From NCBI GenBank assembly GCA_018712245.1, contig DVHE01000043.1, forward strand, positions 1 to 64,000: DNA of 64,000 bases. Reading direction: 5' to 3'. The position numbers were made by a program, and so were the translations under genes. The stretch comes from Candidatus Avoscillospira avicola. GTDB lineage: Bacteria; Bacillota; Clostridia; Oscillospirales; Oscillospiraceae. Positions 16,990-25,643 of this stretch are shown in pieces. A model generated the notes under the pieces. That model saw only the letters and a list, made by a program, of their open reading frames with translations. It was not told the DNA's origin and made no database searches. Position 1 is the first letter of the stretch; each line of letters opens with the position of its first letter.

Positions 16990-18408
16990 TTGTACGATCC
17001 CAAATCTAAAAAGGCCGAGGAATTTATCGACCACCAGGAGATTCTCGACACCTTGGCCTATGCCGATGCCCACAAGGACGACGCGGCGCTGATCGACGAG
17101 ATCATCGCCAAGGCCCGGCTGAAAAAAGGCCTGAGCCACCGGGAGGCCTCGGTGCTGCTGGCCTGTACCCTGGAGGACCGGAACCACGCCGTCTATGAGC
17201 TGGCGCGGGAGATCAAGCGCGATTTTTACGGAGACCGGATCGTCATGTTCGCGCCGCTGTACCTCTCCAACTACTGCGTCAACGGCTGTCTCTACTGCCC
17301 CTACCACGCCAAGAACCGGCACATCCCTCGGAAAAAGCTCACCCAGGAGGAGATTCGCGCAGAGGTCATCGCCTTGCAGGACATGGGCCACAAGCGCCTG
17401 GCCCTGGAGGCCGGTGAAGACTCGGTGAACAACCCGCTGGAGTACATCCTCGAATCCATCCACACCATCTACTCCATCCAGCATAAAAACGGCGCCATCC
17501 GCCGCGTCAACGTCAACATCGCCGCCACCACTGTGGAGAACTATCGAAAGCTCAAGGAGGCGGGAATCGGCACCTACATTCTCTTCCAGGAAACGTACCA
17601 CAAGGAGAGCTATGAGCGCCTCCATCCCACCGGCCCCAAGAGCAACTATGCCTACCACACCGAGGCCCATGACCGGGCCATGGAGGGCGGCATCGACGAC
17701 GTGGGCCTGGGCGTTCTCTTCGGACTGGAGCTGTACCGCTACGAGTTCGCGGGCCTGTTGATGCACGCGGAGCATCTGGAGGCCGTCTTCGGCGTCGGCC
17801 CCCACACCATCAGCGTGCCCCGGGTCTGCCCCGCCGACGACATTGACCCCGGCGCATTCGACAACGGCATCTCCGACGAGATTTTTGAGAAGATCGTCGC
17901 CTGCATCCGGGTTGCCGTGCCCTACACCGGCATGATTATCTCCACCCGGGAGAGCCAGAAGGTCCGGGAGCGGGTGCTGGAGCTGGGTATCTCCCAGATT
18001 TCCGGCGGCTCGCGGACCAGCGTCGGCGGCTACGCCGAGGAGGAGCCGGAGGAGGAGAGCTCAGCCCAGTTTGATGTGGCCGACCACCGCACCCTGGACC
18101 AGGTGGTCAAGTGGCTGATGGAGCTGGGCTACGTGCCCTCCTTCTGCACCGCCTGCTACCGGGAGGGCCGCACCGGTGACCGGTTTATGTCCCTGTGCAA
18201 GGCGGGGCAGATCCACAACTGCTGCCTGCCCAACGCGCTGATGACGCTGAAGGAGTACCTGGAGGACTATGCCTCGCCGGAGACCAAGGCCGTGGGCGAA
18301 GCGGTGATCGAGCAGCAGCTGCCCAACATCCCCAATGAGAAGGCACGGGCCGTGGTGGCGAAGCATCTCCAGGAGATCGCCCAGGGTCAGCGGGACTTCC
18401 GTTTCTGA
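16990..18408 (+). CDS. hydG: [FeFe]-hydrogenase H-cluster radical SAM maturase HydG (tyrosine lyase)
   Basis: 472 residues from TTG 16990, chosen for the AGAAAGGAAGG ribosome site and the HydG-like N-terminus YDPKSKKAEEFID. The radical SAM motif is CVNGCLYC (residues about 92-99). The C-terminal auxiliary cluster motif is CTAC followed by a third Cys in FMSLCKAGQ. HydG cleaves tyrosine to supply CO and cyanide for the H-cluster. Length and both iron-sulfur motifs are complete. It lies nine bases before hydF. Confidence 0.95.
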   Translation: MYDPKSKKAEEFIDHQEILDTLAYADAHKDDAALIDEIIAKARLKKGLSHREASVLLACTLEDRNHAVYELAREIKRDFYGDRIVMFAPLYLSNYCVNGCLYCPYHAKNRHIPRKKLTQEEIRAEVIALQDMGHKRLALEAGEDSVNNPLEYILESIHTIYSIQHKNGAIRRVNVNIAATTVENYRKLKEAGIGTYILFQETYHKESYERLHPTGPKSNYAYHTEAHDRAMEGGIDDVGLGVLFGLELYRYEFAGLLMHAEHLEAVFGVGPHTISVPRVCPADDIDPGAFDNGISDEIFEKIVACIRVAVPYTGMIISTRESQKVRERVLELGISQISGGSRTSVGGYAEEEPEEESSAQFDVADHRTLDQVVKWLMELGYVPSFCTACYREGRTGDRFMSLCKAGQIHNCCLPNALMTLKEYLEDYASPETKAVGEAVIEQQLPNIPNEKARAVVAKHLQEIAQGQRDFRF

Positions 18409-18417
18409 GGTGAGACC

Positions 18418-19626
18418 ATGAGCCTCAACGATACGCCCTCCGGCGAGCGGGTCCACATCGCGTTTTTTGGCCGGCGCAACGCCGGCAAGTCCAGCCTGGT
18501 TAACGCCTTCACCGGCCAGGCCCTGGCCATCGTCTCCGACGTCAAGGGTACTACCACCGACCCGGTCTCCAAGGCCATGGAGCTGCTGCCGGTGGGGCCG
18601 GTGCAGATCATCGACACTCCGGGGATCGACGACGAGGGCGCCCTGGGAGCGCTGCGGGTGGAGCGGACAAAGCAGGTCTTGCGCAAGACCGACCTGGCCA
18701 TCCTGGTGGCCGACGCCACGGTTCCGCTGGGCCCGGCGGAGGCGGACCTGATGGCTCTGCTGGAGCGCCGCGGAACGCCCTGGATTCTGACGCAGAATAA
18801 GGCGGACCTGCTGGAGGAAATCCCAGAGAGCCGGGGCAATACCCTCTACGTCAGCGCCAAAACCGGCTATCATATCCACGATTTGAAGGAGCTGGCTGCC
18901 CGGCTGGCCCAGAGCGCCGCCGCGGAGCGGCCTCTGGTCTCGGACCTGCTGGCGCCGGAAGATACGGCGGTGCTGGTGGTGCCCATCGACAAGTCGGCAC
19001 CCAAGGGGCGGCTGATCCTCCCGCAGCAGCAGCTGATCCGCGACGCACTGGAGGCCGGGGCTGCCGCGCTGGTCTGCCGGGAGACCGAGCTGGCCGCCAC
19101 GCTGGCTGCTCTGAAAGCCCCGCCGAAGCTGGTCATCACCGACAGCCAGGTCTTTGGGAAGGTGGCCGAGATCGTCCCCGAGGCGGTGCCGCTGACCTCC
19201 TTCTCCATTTTGATGGCCCGGTATAAGGGAGACCTGCTGCAAACCGTGGCCGGCGCGGCGGCTCTGGAGCGGCTCCAGGACGGCGACACGGTGCTGATCG
19301 CCGAAGGCTGCACCCACCACCGTCAGTGTGAAGATATCGGCACGGTGAAGCTCCCGCGGTGGCTGGAGGCCCGCACCGGCAAAAAGCTCCAGTACCGCTT
19401 CACCTCCGGCGTGGAGTTTCCTGAGGACCTCTCGCCCTTTGCCCTGGTGCTCCACTGCGGCGGCTGCACCCTCAACCCCCAGGAGATGGCGGCCCGCCAG
19501 CGCATGGCCGCGGAGCAGGGAATCCCCATCACCAACTACGGCGTCCTGATCGCCGCGCTCCACGGCATTTTGCCCCGGGCGCTGGCGCCGTTTCCCACGG
19601 CGGCGGCGCTGCTGCGCAGCCGGTAG
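18418..19626 (+). CDS. hydF: [FeFe]-hydrogenase H-cluster maturation GTPase HydF
   Basis: 402 residues. N-terminal GTPase domain: P loop GRRNAGKSS, switch [15 protein letters not shown], and NKAD. C-terminal iron-sulfur ligands are visible in [11 protein letters not shown] and LHCGGCTLN, as in HydF. It acts as the scaffold that carries the 2Fe precursor to the hydrogenase. ATG 18418 follows a GAGGTGAG ribosome site. No hydrogenase (HydA) gene lies within this window. Confidence 0.95.
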   Translation: MSLNDTPSGERVHIAFFGRRNAGKSSLVNAFTGQALAIVSDVKGTTTDPVSKAMELLPVGPVQIIDTPGIDDEGALGALRVERTKQVLRKTDLAILVADATVPLGPAEADLMALLERRGTPWILTQNKADLLEEIPESRGNTLYVSAKTGYHIHDLKELAARLAQSAAAERPLVSDLLAPEDTAVLVVPIDKSAPKGRLILPQQQLIRDALEAGAAALVCRETELAATLAALKAPPKLVITDSQVFGKVAEIVPEAVPLTSFSILMARYKGDLLQTVAGAAALERLQDGDTVLIAEGCTHHRQCEDIGTVKLPRWLEARTGKKLQYRFTSGVEFPEDLSPFALVLHCGGCTLNPQEMAARQRMAAEQGIPITNYGVLIAALHGILPRALAPFPTAAALLRSR

Positions 19627-19768
19627 GGGAGGGATGTTCCGCGGGTTCTGCGCGGAAAACTTTGCCGATTGTAAATTTTTGTTTCGCCCCTTTACAATGG
19701 GGGAAAAATGGAGTAAGATAAACTATATTCGTCTTCCCTTTGGGGATTTCAGTGAGGAGGCAGACGGC

Positions 19769-20014
19769 ATGGAAGATAATACAATCAAATTCGTGGTCCC
19801 CGATGACAGCGCCCAGGAGATGAAGGCTATCCTCGCCGCTGTGTACCGCTCTCTGAGTGAGAAGGGCTATAACCCCATCAATCAGATCGTCGGCTATCTG
19901 CTCTCCGAGGACCCCACCTATATCACCAATTACAACAACGCCAGAAGCCTGATCTGCAAGCTGGATCGGGACGAGCTGCTCCAAGAGCTGGTGCGGCACT
20001 ATTTGTTCGACTGA
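19769..20014 (+). CDS. IreB family regulatory phosphoprotein (UPF0297)
   Basis: 81 residues, opening with [12 protein letters not shown] and containing [18 protein letters not shown], the family signature. IreB in Enterococcus is a small Thr phosphoprotein acting with the IreK kinase in cell-wall stress. ATG 19769 has a GAGGAGG ribosome site; the longer ORF is not supported. In many Firmicutes it precedes ruvX and a DUF1292 gene; here it stands alone and is followed by a terminator. Confidence 0.9.
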   Translation: MEDNTIKFVVPDDSAQEMKAILAAVYRSLSEKGYNPINQIVGYLLSEDPTYITNYNNARSLICKLDRDELLQELVRHYLFD

Positions 20015-20030
20015 TTTCCCGCAAAAAACG

Positions 20031-20058
20031 GGCGGCCAGATCCGGGCCGCCTGTTTTC
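20031..20058 (+). terminator. Terminator after the IreB gene
   Basis: The stem GGCGGCC/GGCCGCC with a seven-base loop is followed by TGTTTTCTTCT, 16 bases after the stop codon. Confidence 0.75.
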
Positions 20059-20199
20059 TTCTCTGTGTGCCCCCCGCCAGGGGAGGCCGCAATCCCCATA
20101 TGTTGTACCCCTGTCTTCCCGTTCCCACAACATCCAACCCCAACACCTGGACCAAAGATTACATTTTGTTTCCGAACTCGGATTATGTCAAATATATTG

Positions 20200-20228
20200 T
20201 TGACATTCGGAAAACAATGTGTTACAAT
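20200..20228 (+). promoter_or_regulatory. Sigma-A promoter for the 20256 gene
   Basis: A perfect -35 TTGACA (20200-20205) and -10 TACAAT (20223-20228) are spaced by 17 bases, giving a short leader before the ATG at 20256. Confidence 0.8.
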
Positions 20229-20255
20229 TTGGTTACATTGTTTTAGGAGGTTCTC

Positions 20256-20546
20256 ATGGCAGAGCAAACTGAACTTCTCACCTACAAGGGGCGTCCCTTG
20301 CTGAGGAAAGACAATCTCATTTATTACGGCTCCATGGCCGACAAATACATCGTCATGCTCCAGGTTTTGGAAACCAAGAAAGAGCATGACCTGGATCTGG
20401 CGACCCGGGTTCTGGTTCAGCTGCAGCTGACCGATCCCAACCTGCGGGCCAGAGACCGCGTGGTCAAAAAGAGTGAAAAGGACGGGTTCTACACGGCATT
20501 GGATGTTGGCTGTGTGTGGCTCGAGCGGGCGCTGTCCGCGAAATAA
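20256..20546 (+). CDS. Conserved small protein of unknown function
   Basis: 96 residues, cytoplasmic, with mixed charged and hydrophobic composition (YKGRPLLRKDNLIYYGSMAD, YIVMLQVLETKKEHDLDLAT, ALDVGCVWLERAL). A strong promoter and a TTTTAGGAGG ribosome site support expression. I recall similar short proteins in other Clostridia but know no function. It lies 38 bases before the NlpC/P60 gene on the same strand, so the two may be co-transcribed. Confidence 0.7.
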   Translation: MAEQTELLTYKGRPLLRKDNLIYYGSMADKYIVMLQVLETKKEHDLDLATRVLVQLQLTDPNLRARDRVVKKSEKDGFYTALDVGCVWLERALSAK

Positions 20547-20584
20547 GAGAAATCGTTACGGGAAGACACGGAGGTACAACCGGC

Positions 20585-21487
20585 ATGAAACGTCTTTTGA
20601 CAAAGCTGCTCACGGCCATTTTAGCCGTTTCCATTCTGGCGTCCCTGGCAGTGGGCGCCTCCGCCATTGAACTGAAAACCGGCATCGGCATCGTCGAGTC
20701 CAACGGCCTGCGGCTGCGGGCCAAGCCCAACACCGACGCCGAGATCCTGGCCAACGCCTCTTACGGCGACAACGTGGTCATCATCCGGGAGGTGGACGGC
20801 TGGTACCTGGTGGACTACAACCTCCAGATCGGCTATATGTCCGCCGATTACATCACCTTCAAAGAGCGGGAAAATATTGATCTGGGCTACGGCGTGGTGG
20901 AAGACGCTTCCGTCAACCTCCGCGATACGCCCTCGGCGGACGGCGCGCTGCTGGCCACCCTCACCACCGGCGAGACGGCCTATATCATCGGCCTCAACTG
21001 CGGCTGGTACAAGGTGCAGTACGAAGGTCAAACCGGCTATATCCGTTCCGACCTGCTGGCGCTGACGGAGCCGCCCCGCTGGAACTCTCAGAACTACGTG
21101 GGCGAGGCCCCTGTGGTGGAAACCGTGGGCGAGCAGATCGTCAATTACGCCTATAACTTCCTGGGCACCCCCTATGTCTGGGGCGGCACCTCCACCAGCG
21201 GCTTTGACTGCTCTGGCTTTACCCAGTACGTCTTCAAGCAGATGGGCTATTCCATCAAGCGCACCGCGGCGCAGCAGCTGACCTGCGGCTATGCCGTCAC
21301 CGATTTGCAGCTGGGCGACCTGGTGTTCTTTGAGAATACATACACCACCGGCGCTGACGCCTCCCATGTGGGCATCTACGTGGGCGACAACCAGTTTATC
21401 CACGCGGCCAGCGGCGGCGTGAAAGTCACCGACCTGAGCGACGACTACTACGCGGCCCGCTACATCGGCGCCCGCCGGGTGATCTGA
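20585..21487 (+). CDS. Exported NlpC/P60 peptidoglycan hydrolase with two SH3b domains
   Basis: 300 residues with a signal peptide (KRLLTKLLTAILAVSILASL, cleavage near ASA-IE). Two bacterial SH3 repeats follow: residues about 30-90 (NGLRLRAKPNTDAEIL) and 100-160 (ASVNLRDTPSADGALL). The C-terminal NlpC/P60 domain has catalytic Cys in FDCSGFTQYVF, His in ASHVGIYVGD and the third polar residue region IHAAS. Such enzymes cut the peptide stems of peptidoglycan. The start has an ACGGAGG ribosome site. A GC-rich hairpin follows the gene. Confidence 0.92.
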   Translation: MKRLLTKLLTAILAVSILASLAVGASAIELKTGIGIVESNGLRLRAKPNTDAEILANASYGDNVVIIREVDGWYLVDYNLQIGYMSADYITFKERENIDLGYGVVEDASVNLRDTPSADGALLATLTTGETAYIIGLNCGWYKVQYEGQTGYIRSDLLALTEPPRWNSQNYVGEAPVVETVGEQIVNYAYNFLGTPYVWGGTSTSGFDCSGFTQYVFKQMGYSIKRTAAQQLTCGYAVTDLQLGDLVFFENTYTTGADASHVGIYVGDNQFIHAASGGVKVTDLSDDYYAARYIGARRVI

Positions 21488-21504
21488 ATAGATTGTCTAT
21501 CAAA

Positions 21505-21535
21505 GGCGCCGGGGTTCCTGAGGGACCCCGGCGCC
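21505..21535. terminator. GC-rich hairpin after the NlpC/P60 gene
   Basis: GGCGCCGGGGT and ACCCCGGCGCC pair perfectly over 11 bases. No T run follows on the + strand, so termination would be imperfect or factor-assisted. Confidence 0.5.
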
Positions 21536-21552
21536 GAGGCTGTCAAGGAGCG

Positions 21553-21750
21553 ATTGCCTGCGTGGACGGGGCCTACTCGCGCCGCAACTGAGGCGGAGCG
21601 TTTGAAAACGCGGCCATTCTGGTGACGATTGCGGTGAATGAAGACGGATACCGTGAGGCTCTTGGTGCTACCGAGGGCATGAAGGAGGACAAGGCCGGCT
21701 GGGTCAGCTCCTTCCAGCGGCTGCGCAGCCGCGGCCTGGCTGGAGTCACT
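21553..21750 (+). pseudogene. IS256-family transposase remnant
   Basis: One frame reads VDGAYSRRN, stop, GGAFENAAILVTIAVNEDGY, REALGATEGMKEDKAGW and LRSRGLAGV. This aligns with the central IS256 transposase region (DGxYLKRxWGG, VAIGVNEDGYREVLG, EGMKEDKASW, RGLxGV). The usual Trp of the RxW motif is a TGA stop (21589), and both ends of the gene are missing. The first catalytic Asp (VDG) survives. No terminal inverted repeats were found, so this is a dead fragment. Confidence 0.7.
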
Positions 21751-21852
21751 TATCTCCTTATATCTGCTTTTCAATTTGCGAATCTTATTCTGCCCTTTTC
21801 TCTGGATAGCGGAAACGGCGCTTTTTTGATCGGGCGCAGGGGCAGCGCCGCC

Positions 21853-21890
21853 GCAAAAAACGCCGGGAGCTGAACAGACAGCTCCCGGCG
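21853..21890 (-). terminator. metF terminator
   Basis: On the reverse strand the 11-pair stem GCCGGGAGCTG/CAGCTCCCGGC is followed by GTTTTTTG, 17 bases after the metF stop. Confidence 0.8.
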
Positions 21891-21906
21891 GGAAGAAACG
21901 GAGAAA

Positions 21907-22836
21907 TCAGATGAGGTCGATTAGGCCGCTCTCCTTGGCGATGCGGGCCACATCCTCGTACTTGTTGAGGGCATAGAGGTGGATGCCGTCGATGCCGCAG
22001 GCGCGGTACTCGTCGATCTGGTTGATGGTGTACTCGATGCCGGCCTCCTTGAAATCGGCCTTCTTCTGGGCAGCGTTGGCGTCGAAGGGCTCCTTGTCGA
22101 AGGGGTTGGGGAAGATCCAGTGCTTGGAGATGATCTCGCAGAGTTTCCGGGGCATGACGCAGCCGTTGCGGCTGAGAGCCATGTTGATGGTAGCAGCCTG
22201 GTCCAGGATGGGCATGATGCCCACGTCCACAGGCAGCCAGATGCCGGCGGCGCGGATGGCGTCCAGCCAGTACCGGAACTGATCCATATCCCAGCACAGC
22301 TGGGTCATGATGTAGTCGGCGCCGTTGTCCTGCTTCTGCTTCAGGAAGGCGATGTCAGCTTCCAGGCTGCGGCAGGCGATATGGCCCTCGGGGGAGCCGG
22401 CCACGGCGATGGTGAACTTGTCGCCGAACTCCTGACGGACGAACTTGACCAGTTCGGTGGCGTAGTGCAGGTCGCCGCCGGTGCCGGTCCAGCCGAAGGG
22501 CAGGTCGCCCCGGAGCGCCAGCATGTGATTGATGCCGTGGGCCAGGTAGGTGTTCAGCTGCTCCTTGATGCCTTCCTTGGTGTTGCCGATGCAGGTGAAG
22601 TGGGTCACAGGGGTGCATTTGCCGTCCTTCTGGATTTTGTCCAGGACTTCCAGGTTCTTGCCCACGTTGGTGCCGCCGGCGCCGTAGGTGCAGGAGATGT
22701 AGTCAGGATGCAGGGTGTAGAGCTGATCCAGCACGCCGCCCTCGCCGCAGAGCTTTTCCATGCCCACGTCGGTCTTGGGCGGGAACACCTCGAAGGAAAA
22801 TGCGGCGCGCTTTTCAAAGATTTCGGAAACTCGCAT
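21907..22836 (-). CDS. metF: Methylenetetrahydrofolate reductase
   Basis: 309 residues in the MetF TIM-barrel family: catalytic-region Glu in FSFEVFPPK, then YGAGGT, LRGD and the PDVGIMPI-like segment PVDVGIMPILDQ. It reduces 5,10-methylene-THF to 5-methyl-THF for methionine synthesis or the acetyl-CoA branch. The start ATG at 22836 (MRVSEIFEK) is eight bases after GGAGG; the TTG and ATG further up overlap that ribosome site. It is monocistronic with its own promoter and terminator. The Clostridial type usually works with flavin; the electron donor is not visible here. Confidence 0.93.
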   Translation of the reverse strand: MRVSEIFEKRAAFSFEVFPPKTDVGMEKLCGEGGVLDQLYTLHPDYISCTYGAGGTNVGKNLEVLDKIQKDGKCTPVTHFTCIGNTKEGIKEQLNTYLAHGINHMLALRGDLPFGWTGTGGDLHYATELVKFVRQEFGDKFTIAVAGSPEGHIACRSLEADIAFLKQKQDNGADYIMTQLCWDMDQFRYWLDAIRAAGIWLPVDVGIMPILDQAATINMALSRNGCVMPRKLCEIISKHWIFPNPFDKEPFDANAAQKKADFKEAGIEYTINQIDEYRACGIDGIHLYALNKYEDVARIAKESGLIDLI

Positions 22837-22921
22837 ATTCATGCCCTCCAAATCAGTATTCCGTCATGGCTTCGGAGCGAGAAACCGCGAAGCAATTCGG
22901 AAATTCATATATTCTATCTAT

Positions 22922-22950
22922 AATTTAATATGGAAATGCCGGAAAGTCAA
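22922..22950 (-). promoter_or_regulatory. metF promoter
   Basis: On the reverse strand -35 TTGACT (22945-22950) and -10 TAAATT (22922-22927) are 17 bases apart. The leader is about 80 bases, too short for a SAM riboswitch. Confidence 0.55.
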
Positions 22951-23095
22951 CGGTCAATGTGGGATTATGTGTAGAAAAATGCCGCCGCAGACGGCGCGGA
23001 AATTGGTAGAAATGTATCGATTCGAAAACAACGTAAAAGAATGGCATAAACCAGTTTAAAACCCGTAAAGTTCTCACACAATCCAACAAAATGCA

Positions 23096-23135
23096 AAGTA
23101 AAAGCCGTGTGGCTTTTCTGAAAAAGCCACACGGC
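23096..23135 (-). terminator. pncB terminator
   Basis: On the reverse strand the stem GCCGTGTGGCTTTT/AAAAGCCACACGGC is followed by TTTTACTTT, eight bases after the pncB stop. Confidence 0.8.
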
Positions 23136-23142
23136 AAAGCGG

Positions 23143-24597
23143 TTATTCCTGGCTGTTCTCCCGGAGCAGCTGGTATTTGATGTCCCATAATTTCTGCGAG
23201 AGGTCCACATAATAGGTGTGGGGATTATCAAAGCGCTTGACCTCGTCCCAGAGGGCGTCCACTTCTTTCTTGCAGTAGTCCTGGATTTCCTGCAAGGTGG
23301 GCAGCTGATAGACCAGCTTGCCGCCCAGGAAGACGGGCACTTGCAGCTCCCGGGCGGTGTAGTTGTAGACCCGCTTGCGCTTCCAGGTAGTCTCGGGGTC
23401 GAAGATGGTGATGTCCTGGGAATCATCCACGGTCTCATCGTGGACGCACAGGTAGTCGGCGATGGCCTTGCCGGTGTCGTTGCCGTAGAAACGATAGAGC
23501 TTCTTGAAGTGGGGGTTGGTGATCTTGCCCACGTTTTCGCTGATCTTGATTTTGGGGATGATTTCACCGGCGTCGTTTTCCACGGCGGCCAGCTTGTACA
23601 CGCCGCCGAAGACCGGCTCGGATTTGGCGGTAATCAGCCGCTCGCCGACGCCGAACATATCGATCTGTGCCCCCTGGAGCAGCAGGTCCTGGATGATATA
23701 TTCATCCAGGGAGTTGGAAACGGAGATTTTGCAGCTCTGCCAGCCGGCTTCGTCCAGCATTTTCCGGGCCATCTTGGTGAGATAGGTCATGTCGCCGGAA
23801 TCCAGGCGGATGCCGCACTTGGTGAGGCCCCGGGGCCGCAGCACCTCGTTGAAGGCGCGGATGGCGTCGGGAATGCCTTTTTTCAGGGTGTTGTAGGTAT
23901 CCACCAGCAGGACGGGGTTGTCCGGATAGATTTCGCAGTAGGTCTTGAAGGCTTCCAGCTGCGTGTCGAACATCTGCACCCAGGAGTGGGCCATGGTTCC
24001 GCCGGCGGAAACGCCGTAGAGCTGGTCTGAGATGGTGCAGGCGGTACCGGCGCAGCCGCCGATATACGCGGCCCGGGCGCCCAGGACCGCACCGTCGGCA
24101 CCCTGGGCCCGGCGGGAGCCGAACTCCAGCACGGTTCTGCCCTGCGCTGCCCGCACCACGCGGCTGGCCTTGGTGGCGATGAGGCTCTGGTGGTTGATGG
24201 CCAGCAGCAGATAGGTCTCGATCAGCTGGGCCTGGATGGCCGGCGCGCGGACCGTGAGAATTGGTTCCCGGGGGAAGATGGGCGTACCCTCCGGCACGGC
24301 GTAGATGTCACCGGTGAAGTGAAAATTGGCCAGATAATCGAGAAATTCCTCGCAGAAAATACCCCTTCCGCGGAGGTAGGCGATGTCCTCCGGGGCAAAG
24401 TGGAGGTTCTGAATGTAGTCCACCACTTGCTCGAGACCTGCGGCGATGGCAAAACCGCCCTTGTCCGGCACATCCCGGAAAAAGACGTCAAAATAAGTAA
24501 TGCGATCCTGGAAGCCCCTTTTCCAGTATCCGTTTCCCATGGTCAGCTCGTAGAAGTCGCAGAGCATGGAGAGATTCAAGGGCTGATTGCCGTTCAT
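23143..24597 (-). CDS. pncB: Nicotinate phosphoribosyltransferase
   Basis: 484 residues. It converts nicotinate and PRPP to nicotinate mononucleotide (NAD salvage). Family features include the N-terminal LCDFYELTMGNGYWKRG, EFGSRRAQG, the conserved His region GTMAHSWVQMF, LLVDTYNT and GIRLDSGD in the phosphoribosyl site. It is full length. It is probably repressed by NiaR, encoded 0.5 kb away, through a site overlapping its -35. Confidence 0.95.
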   Translation of the reverse strand: MNGNQPLNLSMLCDFYELTMGNGYWKRGFQDRITYFDVFFRDVPDKGGFAIAAGLEQVVDYIQNLHFAPEDIAYLRGRGIFCEEFLDYLANFHFTGDIYAVPEGTPIFPREPILTVRAPAIQAQLIETYLLLAINHQSLIATKASRVVRAAQGRTVLEFGSRRAQGADGAVLGARAAYIGGCAGTACTISDQLYGVSAGGTMAHSWVQMFDTQLEAFKTYCEIYPDNPVLLVDTYNTLKKGIPDAIRAFNEVLRPRGLTKCGIRLDSGDMTYLTKMARKMLDEAGWQSCKISVSNSLDEYIIQDLLLQGAQIDMFGVGERLITAKSEPVFGGVYKLAAVENDAGEIIPKIKISENVGKITNPHFKKLYRFYGNDTGKAIADYLCVHDETVDDSQDITIFDPETTWKRKRVYNYTARELQVPVFLGGKLVYQLPTLQEIQDYCKKEVDALWDEVKRFDNPHTYYVDLSQKLWDIKYQLLRENSQE

Positions 24598-24660
24598 AGC
24601 AACACCTCATTTGCAGTTCTAGTCCCCTGGCATCCGCCAGAGAGGACGCCAAACAAAAAT

Positions 24661-24698
24661 ATTATAGCACGTTTTCTTGAAAAGACAACTGTCTTGTC
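24661..24698 (-). promoter_or_regulatory. pncB promoter with probable NiaR operator
   Basis: On the reverse strand a TATAAT -10 (24661-24666) lies 16 bases from a TTGTCT -35. The -35 is part of the inverted repeat GACAA-GACAG-TTGTC (24684-24698). NiaR sites in Firmicutes contain similar TGTCTTG-type half sites, and niaR is close by. The operator assignment is inference. Confidence 0.55.
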
Positions 24699-24760
24699 AG
24701 AAACGCGGATGTACGGCGCGGAATTCCGCGCCGGCGTCACCCGGGCGAGGCCCGGTGACA

Positions 24761-24928
24761 TCAATTGCCGCGCATGGTGTCGAACATTTTCTCCGCCCCG
24801 GCCTTGAGCGAGTGAGCGGCGTCGTCGGCGACCCGGTAGGCTTCGCTGTGGCGGGGGATGAGCAGCATGGTGGCCGCGCCGGCCACCGCGCCGATTCCCA
24901 CGGAAAGCAGTAAGGATTTTACCTGCAT
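24761..24928 (-). CDS. Small single-helix protein, YtxH-like, absent from the ORF track
   Basis: 55 residues: a Gly/Ala-rich transmembrane helix (SLLLSVGIGAVAGAATMLLI, residues 5-24) and a short amphipathic charged tail ending KMFDTMRGN. This matches the layout of YtxH-like small membrane proteins. A GGAGG site seven bases before ATG 24928 supports translation. Function is unknown. It stands between pncB and niaR on the same strand. Confidence 0.6.
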   Translation of the reverse strand: MQVKSLLLSVGIGAVAGAATMLLIPRHSEAYRVADDAAHSLKAGAEKMFDTMRGN

Positions 24929-25094
24929 GTTGCATCCCTCCGGGAGTAGTATGTGCCGTCCGGCGGGGAAAATCGTGGGGAATTCCTGGAATTATGCCGC
25001 GCGCACAGTGCAAGCGTCGCCTCTTCGGTGGAATTGAGAGGTACGGCGCAAATCTCCGGGGATGGGGGCGATTGTATCCAGCCGGCGGGGCGGC

Positions 25095-25643
25095 TCACCG
25101 CCCTTTAACGTCCTCCGGCTCGTATTCTCGCAGCGGGGCCAGCAGGCCCAGCTCTCCCAGCCTGGCCTCCACAGCGTCGAGGATTTCCTCGCTGTCGGCG
25201 GCCACGGTGTGGTAGTGGAAATCGTCGGTGATGCGCATCAGCGGCTCAGAGCTGCTTTCCTGGAGGCGCTCCAGGAAGGCGTCGATTTCCCGCCGGGAGG
25301 CGATGCGCAGCGCCCCTCGCACGACGCCATAGACCTTGTGAAATACGAATACGTCCTCCACCCGGCCTCCCAGGTCCACAATCGCCTGCAGTTCCCGGCG
25401 GGTATCGGCGGCGCTGTGGCGCACCTTGAACACCCGGCGGCAGGGAGCGGCGTCGCGTCCCAAAAGGTAGCCGCGGTACGTGGACAAAATCTCCAGGTCG
25501 GTTCTGGCCCGGAGTAGGGCCATGTCCTGGACGATGACCTGGCGGCTGACGCCCAGTTCACGGGCCAGCTCGCTGCCGGATCGAGGCTCGTGGGACTGCC
25601 GCAGCAGCGCCAGCAGCTTGGCCCGACGCGCTTCGCCGTTCAT
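25095..25643 (-). CDS. niaR: Nicotinate-responsive transcriptional repressor NiaR (HTH_11 plus 3H domain)
   Basis: 182 residues. Residues 1-65 are an HTH_11 winged helix (SGSELARELGVSRQVIVQDM). Residues 75-175 are a 3H domain, whose three conserved histidines are seen in FKVRHS, VFHKVYG and HYHT. NiaR senses niacin through metal-bound histidines and represses NAD synthesis and salvage genes. The start codon overlaps the nadE stop (TAATG), so both are made from one transcript. Likely targets here are pncB and perhaps its own operon. Confidence 0.9.
   Translation of the reverse strand: MNGEARRAKLLALLRQSHEPRSGSELARELGVSRQVIVQDMALLRARTDLEILSTYRGYLLGRDAAPCRRVFKVRHSAADTRRELQAIVDLGGRVEDVFVFHKVYGVVRGALRIASRREIDAFLERLQESSSEPLMRITDDFHYHTVAADSEEILDAVEARLGELGLLAPLREYEPEDVKGR

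Noticed and set aside
20015-20584. c-di-AMP (ydaO) riboswitch before the NlpC/P60 gene
   Set aside because: Such hydrolase genes often have one, but the short leader after the 20200 promoter holds a separate coding gene and no matching structure was seen.
22837-22930. SAM riboswitch before metF
   Set aside because: The predicted leader is about 80 bases, with no SAM aptamer pattern and no terminator stem.
24930-25094. Additional gene between the small membrane protein and niaR
   Set aside because: Open frames here are extensions through AT-poor sequence without start signals; nothing is recognisable.
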